From Jaltomata sinuosa (taxonomy: Eukaryota; Streptophyta; Magnoliopsida; Solanales; Solanaceae): DNA of 64,000 bases. The position numbers were made by a program, and so were the translations under genes. Positions within the stretch are counted from its first letter, which is position 1; every line of letters begins with the position of its first letter. The notes beneath the pieces are model-generated. The model had not been told where the DNA came from and did no database searches. It worked only from the letters and a program-made list of their open reading frames with translations. Positions 10,324 to 20,689 of the stretch are shown here, one piece after another. Location of the stretch: contig QJPP01000279.1 in assembly GCA_003996215.1 (NCBI GenBank), forward strand, positions 868,001 to 932,000, in the 5' to 3' direction.

Positions 10324-12586
10324 TATCATGACCCAAACCACCGTGAGTGGAACCTACCCGACCCTCGGGTGAGTGAACCATCAACGACCCCAAACTTAAC
10401 CGTTCTAACAGGTTAAAACTAGTGTGCAAGAAAATAAACTAGCGATAATTAACCAAAATCAAACCAACTATAATAAATAACCTGAAGAAAAATCCCCTAG
10501 GACCTGAAAGTCATCGTATCAAAATGCTACCAAATCTAGAGTACGGGGATGCAACCCCAAAACAAGCAATAGTCTAAGCCCAAAATAAGTGGGCTACAAC
10601 CAATAAGAAAGAAACCAAGGCAGCTCGATTGAACAAGTCACCCTTGATGTCTTGAAGTGTCAGGCCAACAAGTGAGGTCGTGCGTCAAACGCCGGAAGAT
10701 TTCCTGTACTCACAAAAGAAACGCAAGTGTAGTATCAGTACATAACCACCGTATACTGGTAGAATCATCAGCCAGTTCCAAATAAACAGTATATGAATAG
10801 TATAAAAGTCAAGTAATAGTACAAGAAACATGTAAACAAGCCAACAAGTAATTCTAGACTACAAGTCTCTCCCTAGCTTGTCCCCACGTGTAATTTACTT
10901 TCACATCTATGATCAACAATCTGCAATAAACCATAATTATACCGCATCTCAAATCCTGGACCCACCCTGGATCCCCTCTAGAAAATACCTAAGTGTCAAA
11001 CATACAACTCGGTCTACACCAAGACTAACTTATAAATCAATATGATGATAAACCCGGCCTCTCAAGGACCATATGCACAATCACAAATCATAAATACAAT
11101 CTGGTCCACTAAGGGAACCATTAGTAAAAATGCAATAATACAATAAAGAAAACTCGTACTAGGCATGGTACCCGAGCCAACCAATCAGTATTTCACGTAC
11201 CAGGCGTGTACTCGAGCCAACCATTAGTATATCCTATACTAGGCGTGGTACCTGAGCCAACCATTAGTATACCTGTACTAGGCGTGGTACTAGAGCCAAC
11301 CGTTAGTATACCCATACCAGGCATGGTACTCGAGCCAACTGAATATCACATAAATCCACAGTCACAAATAATGAAAAATCAACACTTGTAAACCAACAAG
11401 CAATAACACCTAGTTCATTTCACAAGACTGAAAACAAGACTTTTGGACATTCCTAAATCATTCCGGAAGCATGCAACACATACAATACTTAGACCAAAGT
11501 ACACAAACATACATTGCATATAGGAATCAATAACTATCACCTACCTCGAATAATCAAGCTCTACAGTGCCGGAGCTTTCCCCTTTTCAAGATCCCTTGCT
11601 TGTTCTTGGTCTAGAAACAAACACATAAACACTATAGTTAATTAACTGGCCTAAATTACTCGAATTATATAAAATCCTAATCCCCATGCCAAACCATGAT
11701 CATCCCAACCCTATCCGGTCCTTCCCGCCATTAATTCACCTAAGATTATCATATATACCGATACATTTAGAGAATTTAAGCTTGGTGATCATTACCCATT
11801 AACTATAAACAATACCTAAGAATTCTAGCACCCTAGAATTCCCCCTTTTCCCCAGATTCTACAATCCTAGGTTATCCCAAACCTTTCCCCAAGTCCACCC
11901 CTAGCAATTCTATAGAATAGGAAAAATATTATGGAGTTTGGGGAGTAGAATCCTTACCTTTAAGATGAAAAATGGTGAAACACGGATGGAAATCACCCAA
12001 AATTTCCCCCTTCTTCTCCCAAAACATTTTGAAGAAAAACTGAACTATTTTGGAGAAGTTTCTACATTAAATCCCATCGCACTCCACTATAGCGGTCCGC
12101 TCCGCTATAGAGGTACTACCGTAGAGGAGTCATCCGCTATGGTGGAGGCTGACCGATGTTGACTTCCATTGTAGTGGTATTTTCTTTGCTACGACGGAGG
12201 TTGCTATGGCAGAGTGTCAACCTCTACGGCAGTTGACATGGTACAGAAAGTCATAAAGTCCCCAAAATTGGTCCATTTTATAACACACTTATTTTCCCGA
12301 CGTCCTGGAATAACCCATTCACATCAACCTCGATTTCGGGAGTTCTACTTACCCGAATTCAATTCCAAAAAGTCCCCCCAACTCCTTTATGTCTTGGCTA
12401 ACAGGAAAACTAGCTCAAATCAAGAAATTTAACCCAATACTTACTCAAATTGCCCTAGACCATACCTCACTCCAAAATTGGCTGAGACTAGCCTAGCGCA
12501 GAATTTCAAACTCCCAAACCCAGAGTTTTCTCACTCTAAGAATTGGCACCAATGGTTCACCCGTAACGACGAACCCGATTGTTACA
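10324..12586 (-). repeat. 5' LTR of the nested chromovirus
   Basis: Collinear with 3402-5662. The plus-strand start TATCATGACC shows a TG to TA change relative to the other LTR. It contains the matching 40-bp array (11160-11345) and CTATAGCGG cluster (about 12080-12240). Confidence 0.92.
11160..11345. repeat. Tandem array, unit about 40 bp, in the 5' LTR
   Basis: Four to five copies of the ggtacccgagccaacc-containing unit, diverged from each other. A 61-codon open frame with Pro-Thr-rich repeats across it is a by-product of the array. Confidence 0.72.
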
Positions 12587-12591
12587 CTTCA

Positions 12592-13660
12592 TCTCCCTCA
12601 AGTGCTCCCAACTATATGACCGTTACTTTATTAAGACAATAATGAGGGAGTGAGGTATTATATTGGATGAATTGGAAGAGAAGTGGGCTAACTTTCATGG
12701 GAAGTTGGTTACAAGTGGATGGATATGCTTTGCTGCCGAGCCTATCAAGGTGAACTTTGCCGTGGTCCATGAATTTTATGCTAATGCAGCTGAGATGGAC
12801 TTCACCAATGAGTTGGTTGTGATGGTTCAGGGCAATTTGTTTCATTTTGATTCAGAGTTGATCAATGGATACTACCACCTCCCAAATGCTGATAATTCCA
12901 CATACAAAGCCTGAGCAACAGAAATAGGGACCAATTGGTTTGTGGAGAACTTATATGATGGCACGGTCCCACAATGGATAACATTAAATACAAGGATTGA
13001 GTCCTCCAAATTTAACCTTGAAGCCCGCACTTGGCTTTCGATCATTTGTGCCCAAGTTATGCCTTCCAACAATGAATCTGATGTGCTCACTAATAAAGCA
13101 AGGGTCATTTGTGCTATAATGGAGGGTCTTTTGGTGAATGTGGGTAACTGATCGTGCAATAAATTCAACAAGTGGTGATTGACGGTAACAAAAGTTTGCT
13201 CTTCCCTTCATTGATCACTCACTTATGCTATGAAGCCAGGGCTGCAAAGAGGGATGGTGAAAATGAGAGAAAGCCCAAAAAATTAATTCACCATCTAAAG
13301 AAGAGAGGAGCCATGAAAGCATCAAAGAAGAGGAAGATAGACATGGATTCACCATCATTTGGTCTATTTCCCGAGTCCAGCAAGGCACATGAGTCAGCCA
13401 CTACTGCTGAAGATATTGGTCCCCTCAGAATTGGGACTCCGACACTCTGCCTGATCTCCAGCCAAGTCTATGGCATGTATGCGCATCTTCGCCAGATTAT
13501 AGCAGGCTTACCTTTGGGTCCGGGTGAGAGTTTCACCACACCAGCATCCAGGCCGTCATCCTCCACTACTCTCAGTGGCCCTACATTAGCTAGTGTAGCA
13601 AGCCAGCAACAGCACATCAAGGAGAGGTTGGGTAAGGTGGAAAGGCGACAGAAAAAGTAG
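12592..13660 (+). pseudogene. Putative plant transposon protein (PF20167-like), main part
   Basis: The frame continues from 3332-3401 and reads on through two TGA stops (12651 and 12912) to a stop at 13149, then shifts frame and continues from about 13172 to 13660. The block VNFAVVHEFYANA followed about 30 residues later by an IN..Y..P stretch fits the putative plant transposon protein family found as an accessory gene in many plant retroelements. The C-terminal third is basic, then Ser-Thr-rich, and ends in a charged, probably coiled segment (QQQHIKERLGKVERRQKK). The function of the family is unknown. Family assignment is from memory of conserved blocks and needs a profile search. Confidence 0.6.
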
Positions 13661-15719
13661 AGGGACCATGATAGGAAGCAAAGCAAGTTCCTCATGAAGA
13701 TGATGAGCACTCTAAGGAAGCTATGTGGTTCTGAGACTGAGGATGATGTTGATGAGGGAGACTGGGTCCTTTTTGGGCCTAGTAGCTCCGGTTTCGAGTG
13801 ACACACCCTTCAGGGAGCCCCCTCAAACTCTTATAATATTTTCATGCAGTGAGGGCACTGCACGTTATTAGTTGGGGGTGGCTGGCACTTTATCTAGCCT
13901 ACTATTTTATTTTGGATATTGTGCCCTCATCGGGTTTGTTTGTTGCTATGGATGGAATTGATGGTTTAGGTTGTTAGTTTATTTTTCTTGTAGCTTCTTT
14001 ATTTTCTTTTTATAGTAGGTTTGTTGGATGTTTTGGAGCCAGGGGAAGTATGAGTACCCATAGGCTAGATAGAACTTGATAAAGCTGAGAACACTGCATT
14101 GCACATGTCGACATACGAACTGCACGAGCTTTGGACAAGCCACTGCTGGCTTGTGCGTTGCATGTGCGACCCGCACTTTGACATGCGTGAAATTCACTTG
14201 ATTCCTTTTGTGTTGAGATTGGTCTGTTTATGAGCCTTGAGTAGCCATATCAATTTAGATAGATGAATTGGCCCAATGATAGATTGAGTGACGTCATTCT
14301 TAAGGGCAAATAGTCATCTTTTGAGGTTTTGGTTGCGATTGACTTATTTGGTACTAATGAAGTAGTCTTGCATGATAAGTGAAATAGGCATACCCTACCA
14401 AAAAAATTGTGAAAAGTGCATGGCAAAGAATGATGTTTGTGACAACCCCTTTGATCTTTTTGTGACTCTTGGTTCATTAGCGGTGATAATATAGATTGGC
14501 TCCTCTTTGTTCTTGTTTAAGAAGTAAAAAATTGATCCTTCTTGAATGATTCGCATGCCATGTGTGGTGATGTTTAGTTGAATAATTCTTGTGCTTGCTT
14601 GTGTTAACTAGAACTTACCCGGTTATTCTTTAATGCTAGTCTTGATTACTCTTGGTTGGAGAAATAATCTTAGGCCTTCTTTGTGATTATTGAAGCCTAC
14701 TTAGCCTTAAAATCCACCATTGCACTTAAATTGAATCATTAGTCACCTCTCTTGAGCCTAATACCTCTTCTTTGGCAACTTTGTTACAAGCCTTGAACTA
14801 ATTTGACAATGAATCCCTCTCTTGACCCCGTCCTTCCTTGAACTCCACAAGTGTGAAATCGAGGCTAAAAGCCTAAGTTTGGGGGTTGATAAAGGTACCT
14901 TGGAGGAGTGCTAAATGAGTAAATTATGGTTTGTTGCTCAATAAGAATCACCAAAAAGAAGGAAGAAAATAAAATGAAAAGCAAAAAGGAAAAGAAAGAA
15001 AGAAAATCCTCCAAGGTGAAGAAAATGACAAGAATTGGGGATTCAACTAAAAAGAAGTGAAATGGTGCCTCGTGTTGAATGAAATGAAAGAAATGGCCTT
15101 GGTTTTGAATTAAAAAAATTGTGTAGAGTTCAAGGAGGATGTAGTCACTTGAATCCAAATGTGTATCCTACCTATCCCTGAGCCTACATTAAAAGCTTAG
15201 AAAAGCCCTTTGAGATCTCTAACTGAGTGTTATTGATCTAGTGGCAAATAAAAATAAGGGCAAGCCTATGGTTGATACTTGTTAGTGCTTGAAATTCCTT
15301 GTGAGTGTGAGTGTGAGTGTTTGTATTTGTCCCTTGTGATTGTCTTTGTACATAATGTGTTTTTAGGACTTTCGTTCTTGTGAGGTCATGCGAATTAGGA
15401 TAGTTGGTGACATTGATAAACTCCGAAAATGAGTCAATTGAGCATGTTTTGGTAAGCTAGTGATTTTGAGTCACGTCTTGAGGATTGGTTGTTGTCACTT
15501 GATTGTTCTCATAGTTCCATTGAATCCTTGAATTGTGTTTTGAATGGAGGGGCATATTTAGAGTAAGTTATCATGTGATTGACTAATCATTAGTACCAAC
15601 TGAAGTTATGCTTGGCGCTTGAAATGAGTTTTCCTTGGCTTGAAGTGATGTCTTTGCACTTGAGTTGTGTGCCTCTTGAAATTAAATTTTTAGTTGCTTG
15701 AGGACAAGTAATAGTTCAA
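13661..15719. other. 3' non-coding region of the Athila-like element
   Basis: About 2 kb between the accessory gene and the polypurine tract with only short, unsupported frames. Such long 3' non-coding regions are normal for Athila and Tat elements. A purine-rich stretch lies at about 14940-15010. Nothing else recognised. Confidence 0.6.
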
Positions 15720-15730
15720 GTTTGGGGGTT
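15720..15730 (+). promoter_or_regulatory. Polypurine tract
   Basis: The sequence gtttgggggtt directly precedes the LTR start tgataag. It would prime plus-strand DNA synthesis. The minus-strand relative at 56373-56385 has the same arrangement. Confidence 0.75.
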
Positions 15731-17116
15731 TGATAAGTTGGTATTCTACCTATTTATTTAGCTTCTAATCTTATGTTTTTGCTAGTATAAAGTGGATAAA
15801 TAGTGCATTTGATACGGATTTCTTCTATTTTATAGGTTTCTATATTTTAGAAGTGTTCGGGGAAGATCCAAGTGAAAATAAGTCAAAATAGATCTAAAAG
15901 GGACGGATGATCATTGACACCAAGTTCCTCATCACGACCGCGAGAGTAAGGTCAGGCGACCGCGATGCACAAGGAAAGAGTTAAAACCACGCGACCGCGA
16001 AGTGAAGCCATGCAACCGCTTGGAGGAAGAAGTTAGAACTACGCAGCCGTGAGGTCGAGATCACATGACCGCGTGGAGAGAAAACACAGAACCTCGCGAT
16101 CGCGAAGCATGATCACGCGACCGTGATGAGGAAGTCATCAGTTGCAGGGAAGAATTGGAAATTTCTATTTTTGGAAACCCCAATCCATACAAAAGACTTC
16201 TCAACCTATTAGGAACACATCTTTGGCTATTCTCACAACTTTTGGCAAGCTTGGAGAGCAAGTTCATCAACCAACACCATAGGAGGGAAGATTTGGATTC
16301 TCTTTATTGTAAAACCTTTAGTTTCCATTCTTCAACTCTTGTTCTTAATTGCTATTTTCTTGGTGTATTATTGACTTGAGATTTGGATTTTGTATTAGAG
16401 ATAATACTTGTTTGGGTATTGAATTCATCTATAGATTTTGCTCCCGTCTGATTAGTTGGGTCTATTAAATCCTCCATGCTTGAAATTATAGTCAGTGGTT
16501 GCAAACACTGACTTAGCTTTCTAATTTGGGTTTTTGCTTGAGAGAGGATTTCCCTAAATTTGGGAAGATTCAATAGTAGAGATTTGGGGTTTCTACTCTA
16601 GATCAAGGCTAGAGATAGGTTATTTGTCGTAAACTCCCATTTAAGAATTGGGGTTAGAGATAACCAACTCACTCAAGTAAATTTGTTGGTTATTGCTCAC
16701 TCGTGGTGATTCGAGAGAACCCATGAGGATTGTTGCTTGATTGGTTGAAAGACGGTTAAGTGCACCTTTAGCCAAGACTACCCATGTGTTAATCAGGTGT
16801 AAGTCTTGTGAATTAAATTTCCATTCCCAATTCTCCAGTGTTGTCCTTGCTTGACAAAAGCAAGGTGAAAGCCATTGATCAATCTATATTTTATTTGATT
16901 TTCTTTTAACTTTAGTTTTAGTCTAAACCCCCCTTATAGATATCTTTTCCCCTTTTCGTTAATTGAACTTCACTAAGTTGCTTGGATTCTTTATTAGCTC
17001 GATCGCGACTACATTATTCCCTATGGGTACGACCCCGACATCCATTGGGAATATAAATGTATTTTACTCTGACGATTGCAATTACCTCCATTGGAGAGTG
17101 TATTTGAGCGTTATCA
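15731..17116 (+). repeat. Right LTR of the Athila-like element
   Basis: Full LTR of 1386 bases, from TGATAAG to TTATCA. The segment 16260-17116 matches 1-857 base for base in length. A GC-rich cluster with cgaccgcg and cgcgatcgcg motifs lies at about 15935-16135. The right flanking pentamer is aggag; the left one is outside the window. Confidence 0.92.
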
Positions 17117-17258
17117 AGGAGCCATCTGAGAAAAACTATTTTCAGAATTCATCTTTTACTCGCAGATCCCTCAAGAAAATGGCTATGATACCAATTGTTG
17201 GTATTTTAGCAAAGGAAGAAGGGAAATAACAGAGAAAAATACTGATAGAAAAAGTACT
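17117..17258 (-). mobile_element. Copia B remnant: interior, PBS and start of LTR
   Basis: Read on the minus strand, an LTR ending CCAACA (17196 on the plus strand) is followed by attggtatcatagcc, a tRNA-iMet-type primer binding site (17181-17195), and then 64 bases of interior. The interior is cut at 17116 by the Athila-like element. The LTR is cut at 17258 by the CACTA transposon and resumes at 23352. Confidence 0.65.
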
Positions 17259-17276
17259 CACTACAACATTTTAGGC
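17259..17276 (+). repeat. Left terminal inverted repeat of the CACTA element
   Basis: CACTACAACATTTTAGGC, matching the inverted right end at 23331-23348 with one mismatch. Confidence 0.9.
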
Positions 17277-17545
17277 CTAAGGCCACACTAAATCTGGACA
17301 ACCCTTGTAAAGTGTTGCCTAAAATATTTTTGGGTACACTTTTAAAGCGTAGCCTTAGATTTTAATTTTTGACTACGGTATTATTGGCAACGCTTATAAA
17401 GCATGTTCTTTAGTGGTATAGGCTACACATTATAAGCGTTGCCACAACATAATATAATTGGCAACGCCTACTTACACATATGACTACACTTTTAAAGTGT
17501 GCTATTTTTATAATTCTAAATACAACACTTTACAGGTGTGACCTT
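17277..17545. repeat. Left subterminal repeat arm of the CACTA element
   Basis: At least five degenerate palindromes of the type acacttttaaagtgtg or acattataagcgttgcc occur within 270 bases, in both orientations. Confidence 0.75.
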
Positions 17546-18914
17546 ATAGTTTTCCTAAAATTTTCATTGAAATATTTTATTTCCTCCAACATATTTAGCT
17601 CCCTCCAATTTCTAATTGGTCAAAAAAGAACTCATAAAAAAACACTAAAATTAGTCCAAATCTCTCACAAACAAATCAGAAAACTCTCTGTCTCTAAAAA
17701 ATTGGTCCAAATATCTTTGCCCGTCACACAACAAATCGATGAACAATGAAATTTCTCCGTCACACAACAAATTGCAAGATTCCTTCTGAAAGTTTTGTGG
17801 TATTGTAGAAATCAGAAGGGAATTGTATTCATTTCCCAAATTAGAAGGGTTTTGTGGTATTGTAGAAATCAGAAGTTCTCGTCTCGCCCAAATCTTTTAG
17901 CTCGGAAGTTCTTATCTCGTCTCTATTCTCGCCCAAATCATCGGTCATACAGAGCTACACTGAAGCAGATGATGCCCCAAAGCATCATCATGTCATAAGG
18001 GTATTTCATTGGAATAGAGGTAGAAATTTTTATCTTTTAAAGTCTGAGTTTATTTTTATCTATTTTTGGCTTGTGTTATTGAAATGATTTGTGTTGATTT
18101 TTGCTTGTTTACCGATGGATTTGTTTTTTCTTATTTACCGATGGGTTGGATTTTGCTTGATATCCTTGCACCAGGTAAAGTGTTGATAGTGGATGTGAGT
18201 GAGTGAGAGAGAGGAATTGTTCTCTCTGTAAAAAATTTTTGAGAATTTGAACATCCAGTTAAACTTCTAACAATTCTTAACATATTTTGATAGATCTATA
18301 TATTAATTGTTAGGTTCTACTCGTTTGGGTTTCTACTTATTTCCAACTTTGTGGAACTGAAGCTTAAATTAAGAACCAATTGAGTCAATTCTAGTTCTAC
18401 TCTTTTGTACGTCTTGTAATTGAGTTTGTATTTTGCTTCTTATGAACATTGCTATAATTGCTTAGTGGATTTATCTTTCAATAGTTTGATTTATTCTTTT
18501 TCGAGTTTTGGGAGTAATTAGTAAGAATTTTTTGAAATGACGAAAAAGCAGTCAGCAAATTTGAATTCAGAGCTCTATTTTATGCATATGTTTGTTTCTG
18601 CTTGCTTGTGGGTATGTCTAGATGTAGGTCAAATCTATAATTTTCTAGGGCAGACCAACTTTGATTGGATATGATTATGAGGAATCGTGTTGCTTGAGTT
18701 GTTAGACGATTCTTTAGGCTTCAATCATGAACTTGTCTGAATTTAGATTGTGTTTCTTGTATTTACTTTGACAATGTTTTGGCTGAGTCGATGAAATTAT
18801 GAAGTTTTGTTGTTGCATCATACCAACAAAGATCATGAATGTCAAAGCCTCGATGAAATCATTGAGCTAAAAATGAGTAAAATTCGCAAAATTTGTGCTT
18901 GTCATTACTTGCAG

Positions 18915-19008
18915 TGCTTACAGGGAAAGAAGCTTATTGCTTGTGCCATATTGGGTTGACCCTGATCTGGACCTTATCCAGTTGCCTCCATTTCTGTTGG
19001 CTAGCAAG
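18915..19008 (+). pseudogene. Captured callose synthase exon (first of two)
   Basis: After a splice acceptor (tgcag at 18910-18914) 31 codons encode a stretch that includes LLLVPYWVDPDLDLIQLPPF and continues to ASK, then a GT donor at 19009. This is the conserved region of plant callose synthases (glucan synthase-like, GSL/CalS) that reads LVPYWADxDLxLIQWPPFLLASK in intact genes; W to L at the Trp before PPF is one visible change. Callose synthase is a large plasma-membrane beta-1,3-glucan synthase. Only this part of the gene is present, inside a CACTA transposon, so it is a captured fragment. Confidence 0.82.
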
Positions 19009-19103
19009 GTTTGGGATCTTACAAGCTTCTTTATTTTCTAAATCTTAAGGAAATCCAATGACAACCTTATTAACTGGTGTTTATCTCACATGACTGCTAT
19101 TAG
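19009..19103 (+). other. Intron retained in the captured callose synthase fragment
   Basis: A 95-base intron with GT start and TAG end joins the two exons in phase 0. Its presence shows capture at the DNA level and not through a cDNA. Confidence 0.75.
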
Positions 19104-19264
19104 CTTCCAATTGCATTGGATATGGCTAAGGATTGCAATGGAAGAGATCGTGAGCTGAACAAAAGATTGAATGCGGACAATTACATGTGCAGTGCCATTC
19201 GTGAGTGGTATGCTTCATGTAAAAGCATTATCATTTTTTTGGTCTTAGGTGAACGTGAACAACT
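19104..19264 (+). pseudogene. Captured callose synthase exon (second of two)
   Basis: The exon starts LPIALDMAKDCNGRDREL and runs on through RLNADNYM and the conserved YASCKSII stretch to GEREQ, then meets a GT donor at 19265. Intact plant callose synthases have IPIALDMAKDSNGKDREL and GEREK at these places. The reading frame is intact over the 53 codons, with several substitutions. The following genomic sequence is AT-rich and does not continue the gene recognisably. Confidence 0.85.
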
Positions 19265-19469
19265 GTATGTTTTCATTTGTTACATTTACTTATCCGGAAA
19301 ACTTGCAGAGAACAGTTTTGACTCCTTGAGTTGTTTCTAATTAGTGTGTAAAAGAATTCTCTTCACCCAGTCATCAAATGCCATGAGATTTGAATTGAAG
19401 ACCACTATATGTGTCTGTGGGTGTACATATGTGTGCATGTGTATGGTCGCATTCATGTATGTATGTGTT

Positions 19470-19493
19470 TATATATATATATATATATATATA
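19470..19493. repeat. (TA)n microsatellite
   Basis: About 11 TA units, preceded by a degenerate TATG/TGTA-rich stretch at about 19410-19470. Confidence 0.9.
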
Positions 19494-19494
19494 T

Positions 19495-19860
19495 GGCTTC
19501 CCTTCCGGATTCATTTCATGCCCCCTCCGGTTACTCTGTCCCTGGCATCCCTTTCTTCCCCTTCATCTTCGGGCAAGCGGGTGAACTCATGGCCTATTCC
19601 CTATTTGATTCTCTAGGCTAGTGGTCCCTTTTTGTTTGGCCATGAATAGTGAGTGGGACCTCATGTTCGCTGGGTATCCATATTTGCATGGAGCAAGACT
19701 TCTCTGTGGGATCGGCTATCTCCTACTTTAAATAGAGAAAATTCCTGAAATTCTCTGATGCCGGGGATTTTGTCTAAAAAACTGTGTATTGCGATCTCCG
19801 CTGATGATCGTTCTTTTCTTTTCATAAGATCTATTCTTGGGCTAGAGCGTTAATATAGCT
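19495..19860. other. GC-richer segment of unknown origin inside the CACTA element
   Basis: This stretch is visibly richer in C and G than its surroundings and begins abruptly after the TA repeat. It contains no gene I recognise. The style is similar to plant organelle DNA, but I cannot confirm this. Confidence 0.3.
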
Positions 19861-19948
19861 TTTCTCTTTTATATATATATATAAGCATCGTGTGAGATTT
19901 GGAGTGAAGAATGTGTACAACCTTAGAATGATGTGTGTGAGTGCGCAT

Positions 19949-19950
<2 letters not shown>

Positions 19951-20007
<57 letters not shown>
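19951..20007. repeat. (AG)n microsatellite
   Basis: About 28 AG units. The Arg-Glu repeat frame across it has no coding meaning. Confidence 0.92.
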
Positions 20008-20014
<7 letters not shown>

Positions 20015-20578
20015 CTAAGGGTGGAAGGAAAAGTATCAAAATCTTGTGTCAGGTTCTTGTTTCTAGGTGAAACCCTTTCAATAACTTTGCTTTAAATTTG
20101 AGAAAGGAAGCTGATTAGTTATATTCTTTGAGCCACACTCATATGAAGCTTGCAAACAAAGAAAAAATGGATAAACTAGTCTTGCCCTGGGAAACAGTAT
20201 CATACAAGATCTTGTTTAAATTATCACTAAAATGGATAAACTAGTCTTGCTTTATCCTTGTGAAAATAGGGAAAAAATGGGAAAATAGTTGTGTAGGAGC
20301 TCTTCTATGCACCCTAAAATCATATTAAGTAAAGTACATTTACAAAGTGAATATATAAGAAATACTATGTACAGTTTTAGTCGCTACGCACATTTATTTT
20401 CGTACTTGATCAGAAATTTTTGATGTCTGTTTTTACTTTTTTTTATATAATTTGTAGCGTGCAAACAAATAAAACAACGAGGAACTATCACAGTCTAAAA
20501 TATTTATTACAACTCGTACAAAGACGGGGAAAGAAGTTCAGGCAGATAGCCAAATTGTAATAGTAAGTCATTTTTGTG

Positions 20579-20682
<104 letters not shown>

Positions 20683-20689
20683 TTGAGGA

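Larger units (their letters stand above)
3402..12586 (-). mobile_element. Tekay/Del-type chromovirus (Ty3/gypsy) lacking protease
   Basis: The element is bounded by LTRs of 2261 and 2263 bases and by a perfect 5-bp target duplication, CTTCA, at 3397-3401 and 12587-12591. On the minus strand the order is LTR, tRNA-iMet-type PBS, gag with zinc knuckle, reverse transcriptase, RNase H, integrase, C-terminal chromodomain region, LTR. The chromodomain and long LTRs place it in the Tekay clade. The protease that should lie between the zinc knuckle and the reverse transcriptase is missing. Stops and frameshifts are scattered through gag and pol, so it is dead. It inserted into the frame at 3332-3401/12592-13660 of the Athila-like element. 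Confidence 0.93.
1..17116 (+). mobile_element. Non-autonomous Athila-like LTR retrotransposon (left end outside window)
   Basis: The two LTRs align without net gaps: base 1 matches base 16260 and base 857 matches base 17116, with about 3 mismatches per 60 bases in the stretch compared. A tRNA-Asp-type primer binding site follows the left LTR and a G-rich polypurine tract precedes the right LTR, which gives plus orientation. The interior, once the nested chromovirus at 3402-12586 is removed, holds a Cys-rich gag-like frame, an unrecognised frame, and a broken gene of the putative plant transposon protein family. No reverse transcriptase, RNase H or integrase is visible, so the element must have depended on a relative for mobility. 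The tRNA-Asp primer is typical of Athila; lineage is therefore inferred from PBS and layout and not from polymerase. Confidence 0.8.

Noticed and set aside
11206..11391. Frame with Pro-Glu-Pro-Thr repeats
   Set aside because: It lies in the 40-bp tandem array of an LTR and arises from it.
19892..20095. Open frame with Arg-Glu repeats
   Set aside because: It is the translation of the AG microsatellite.
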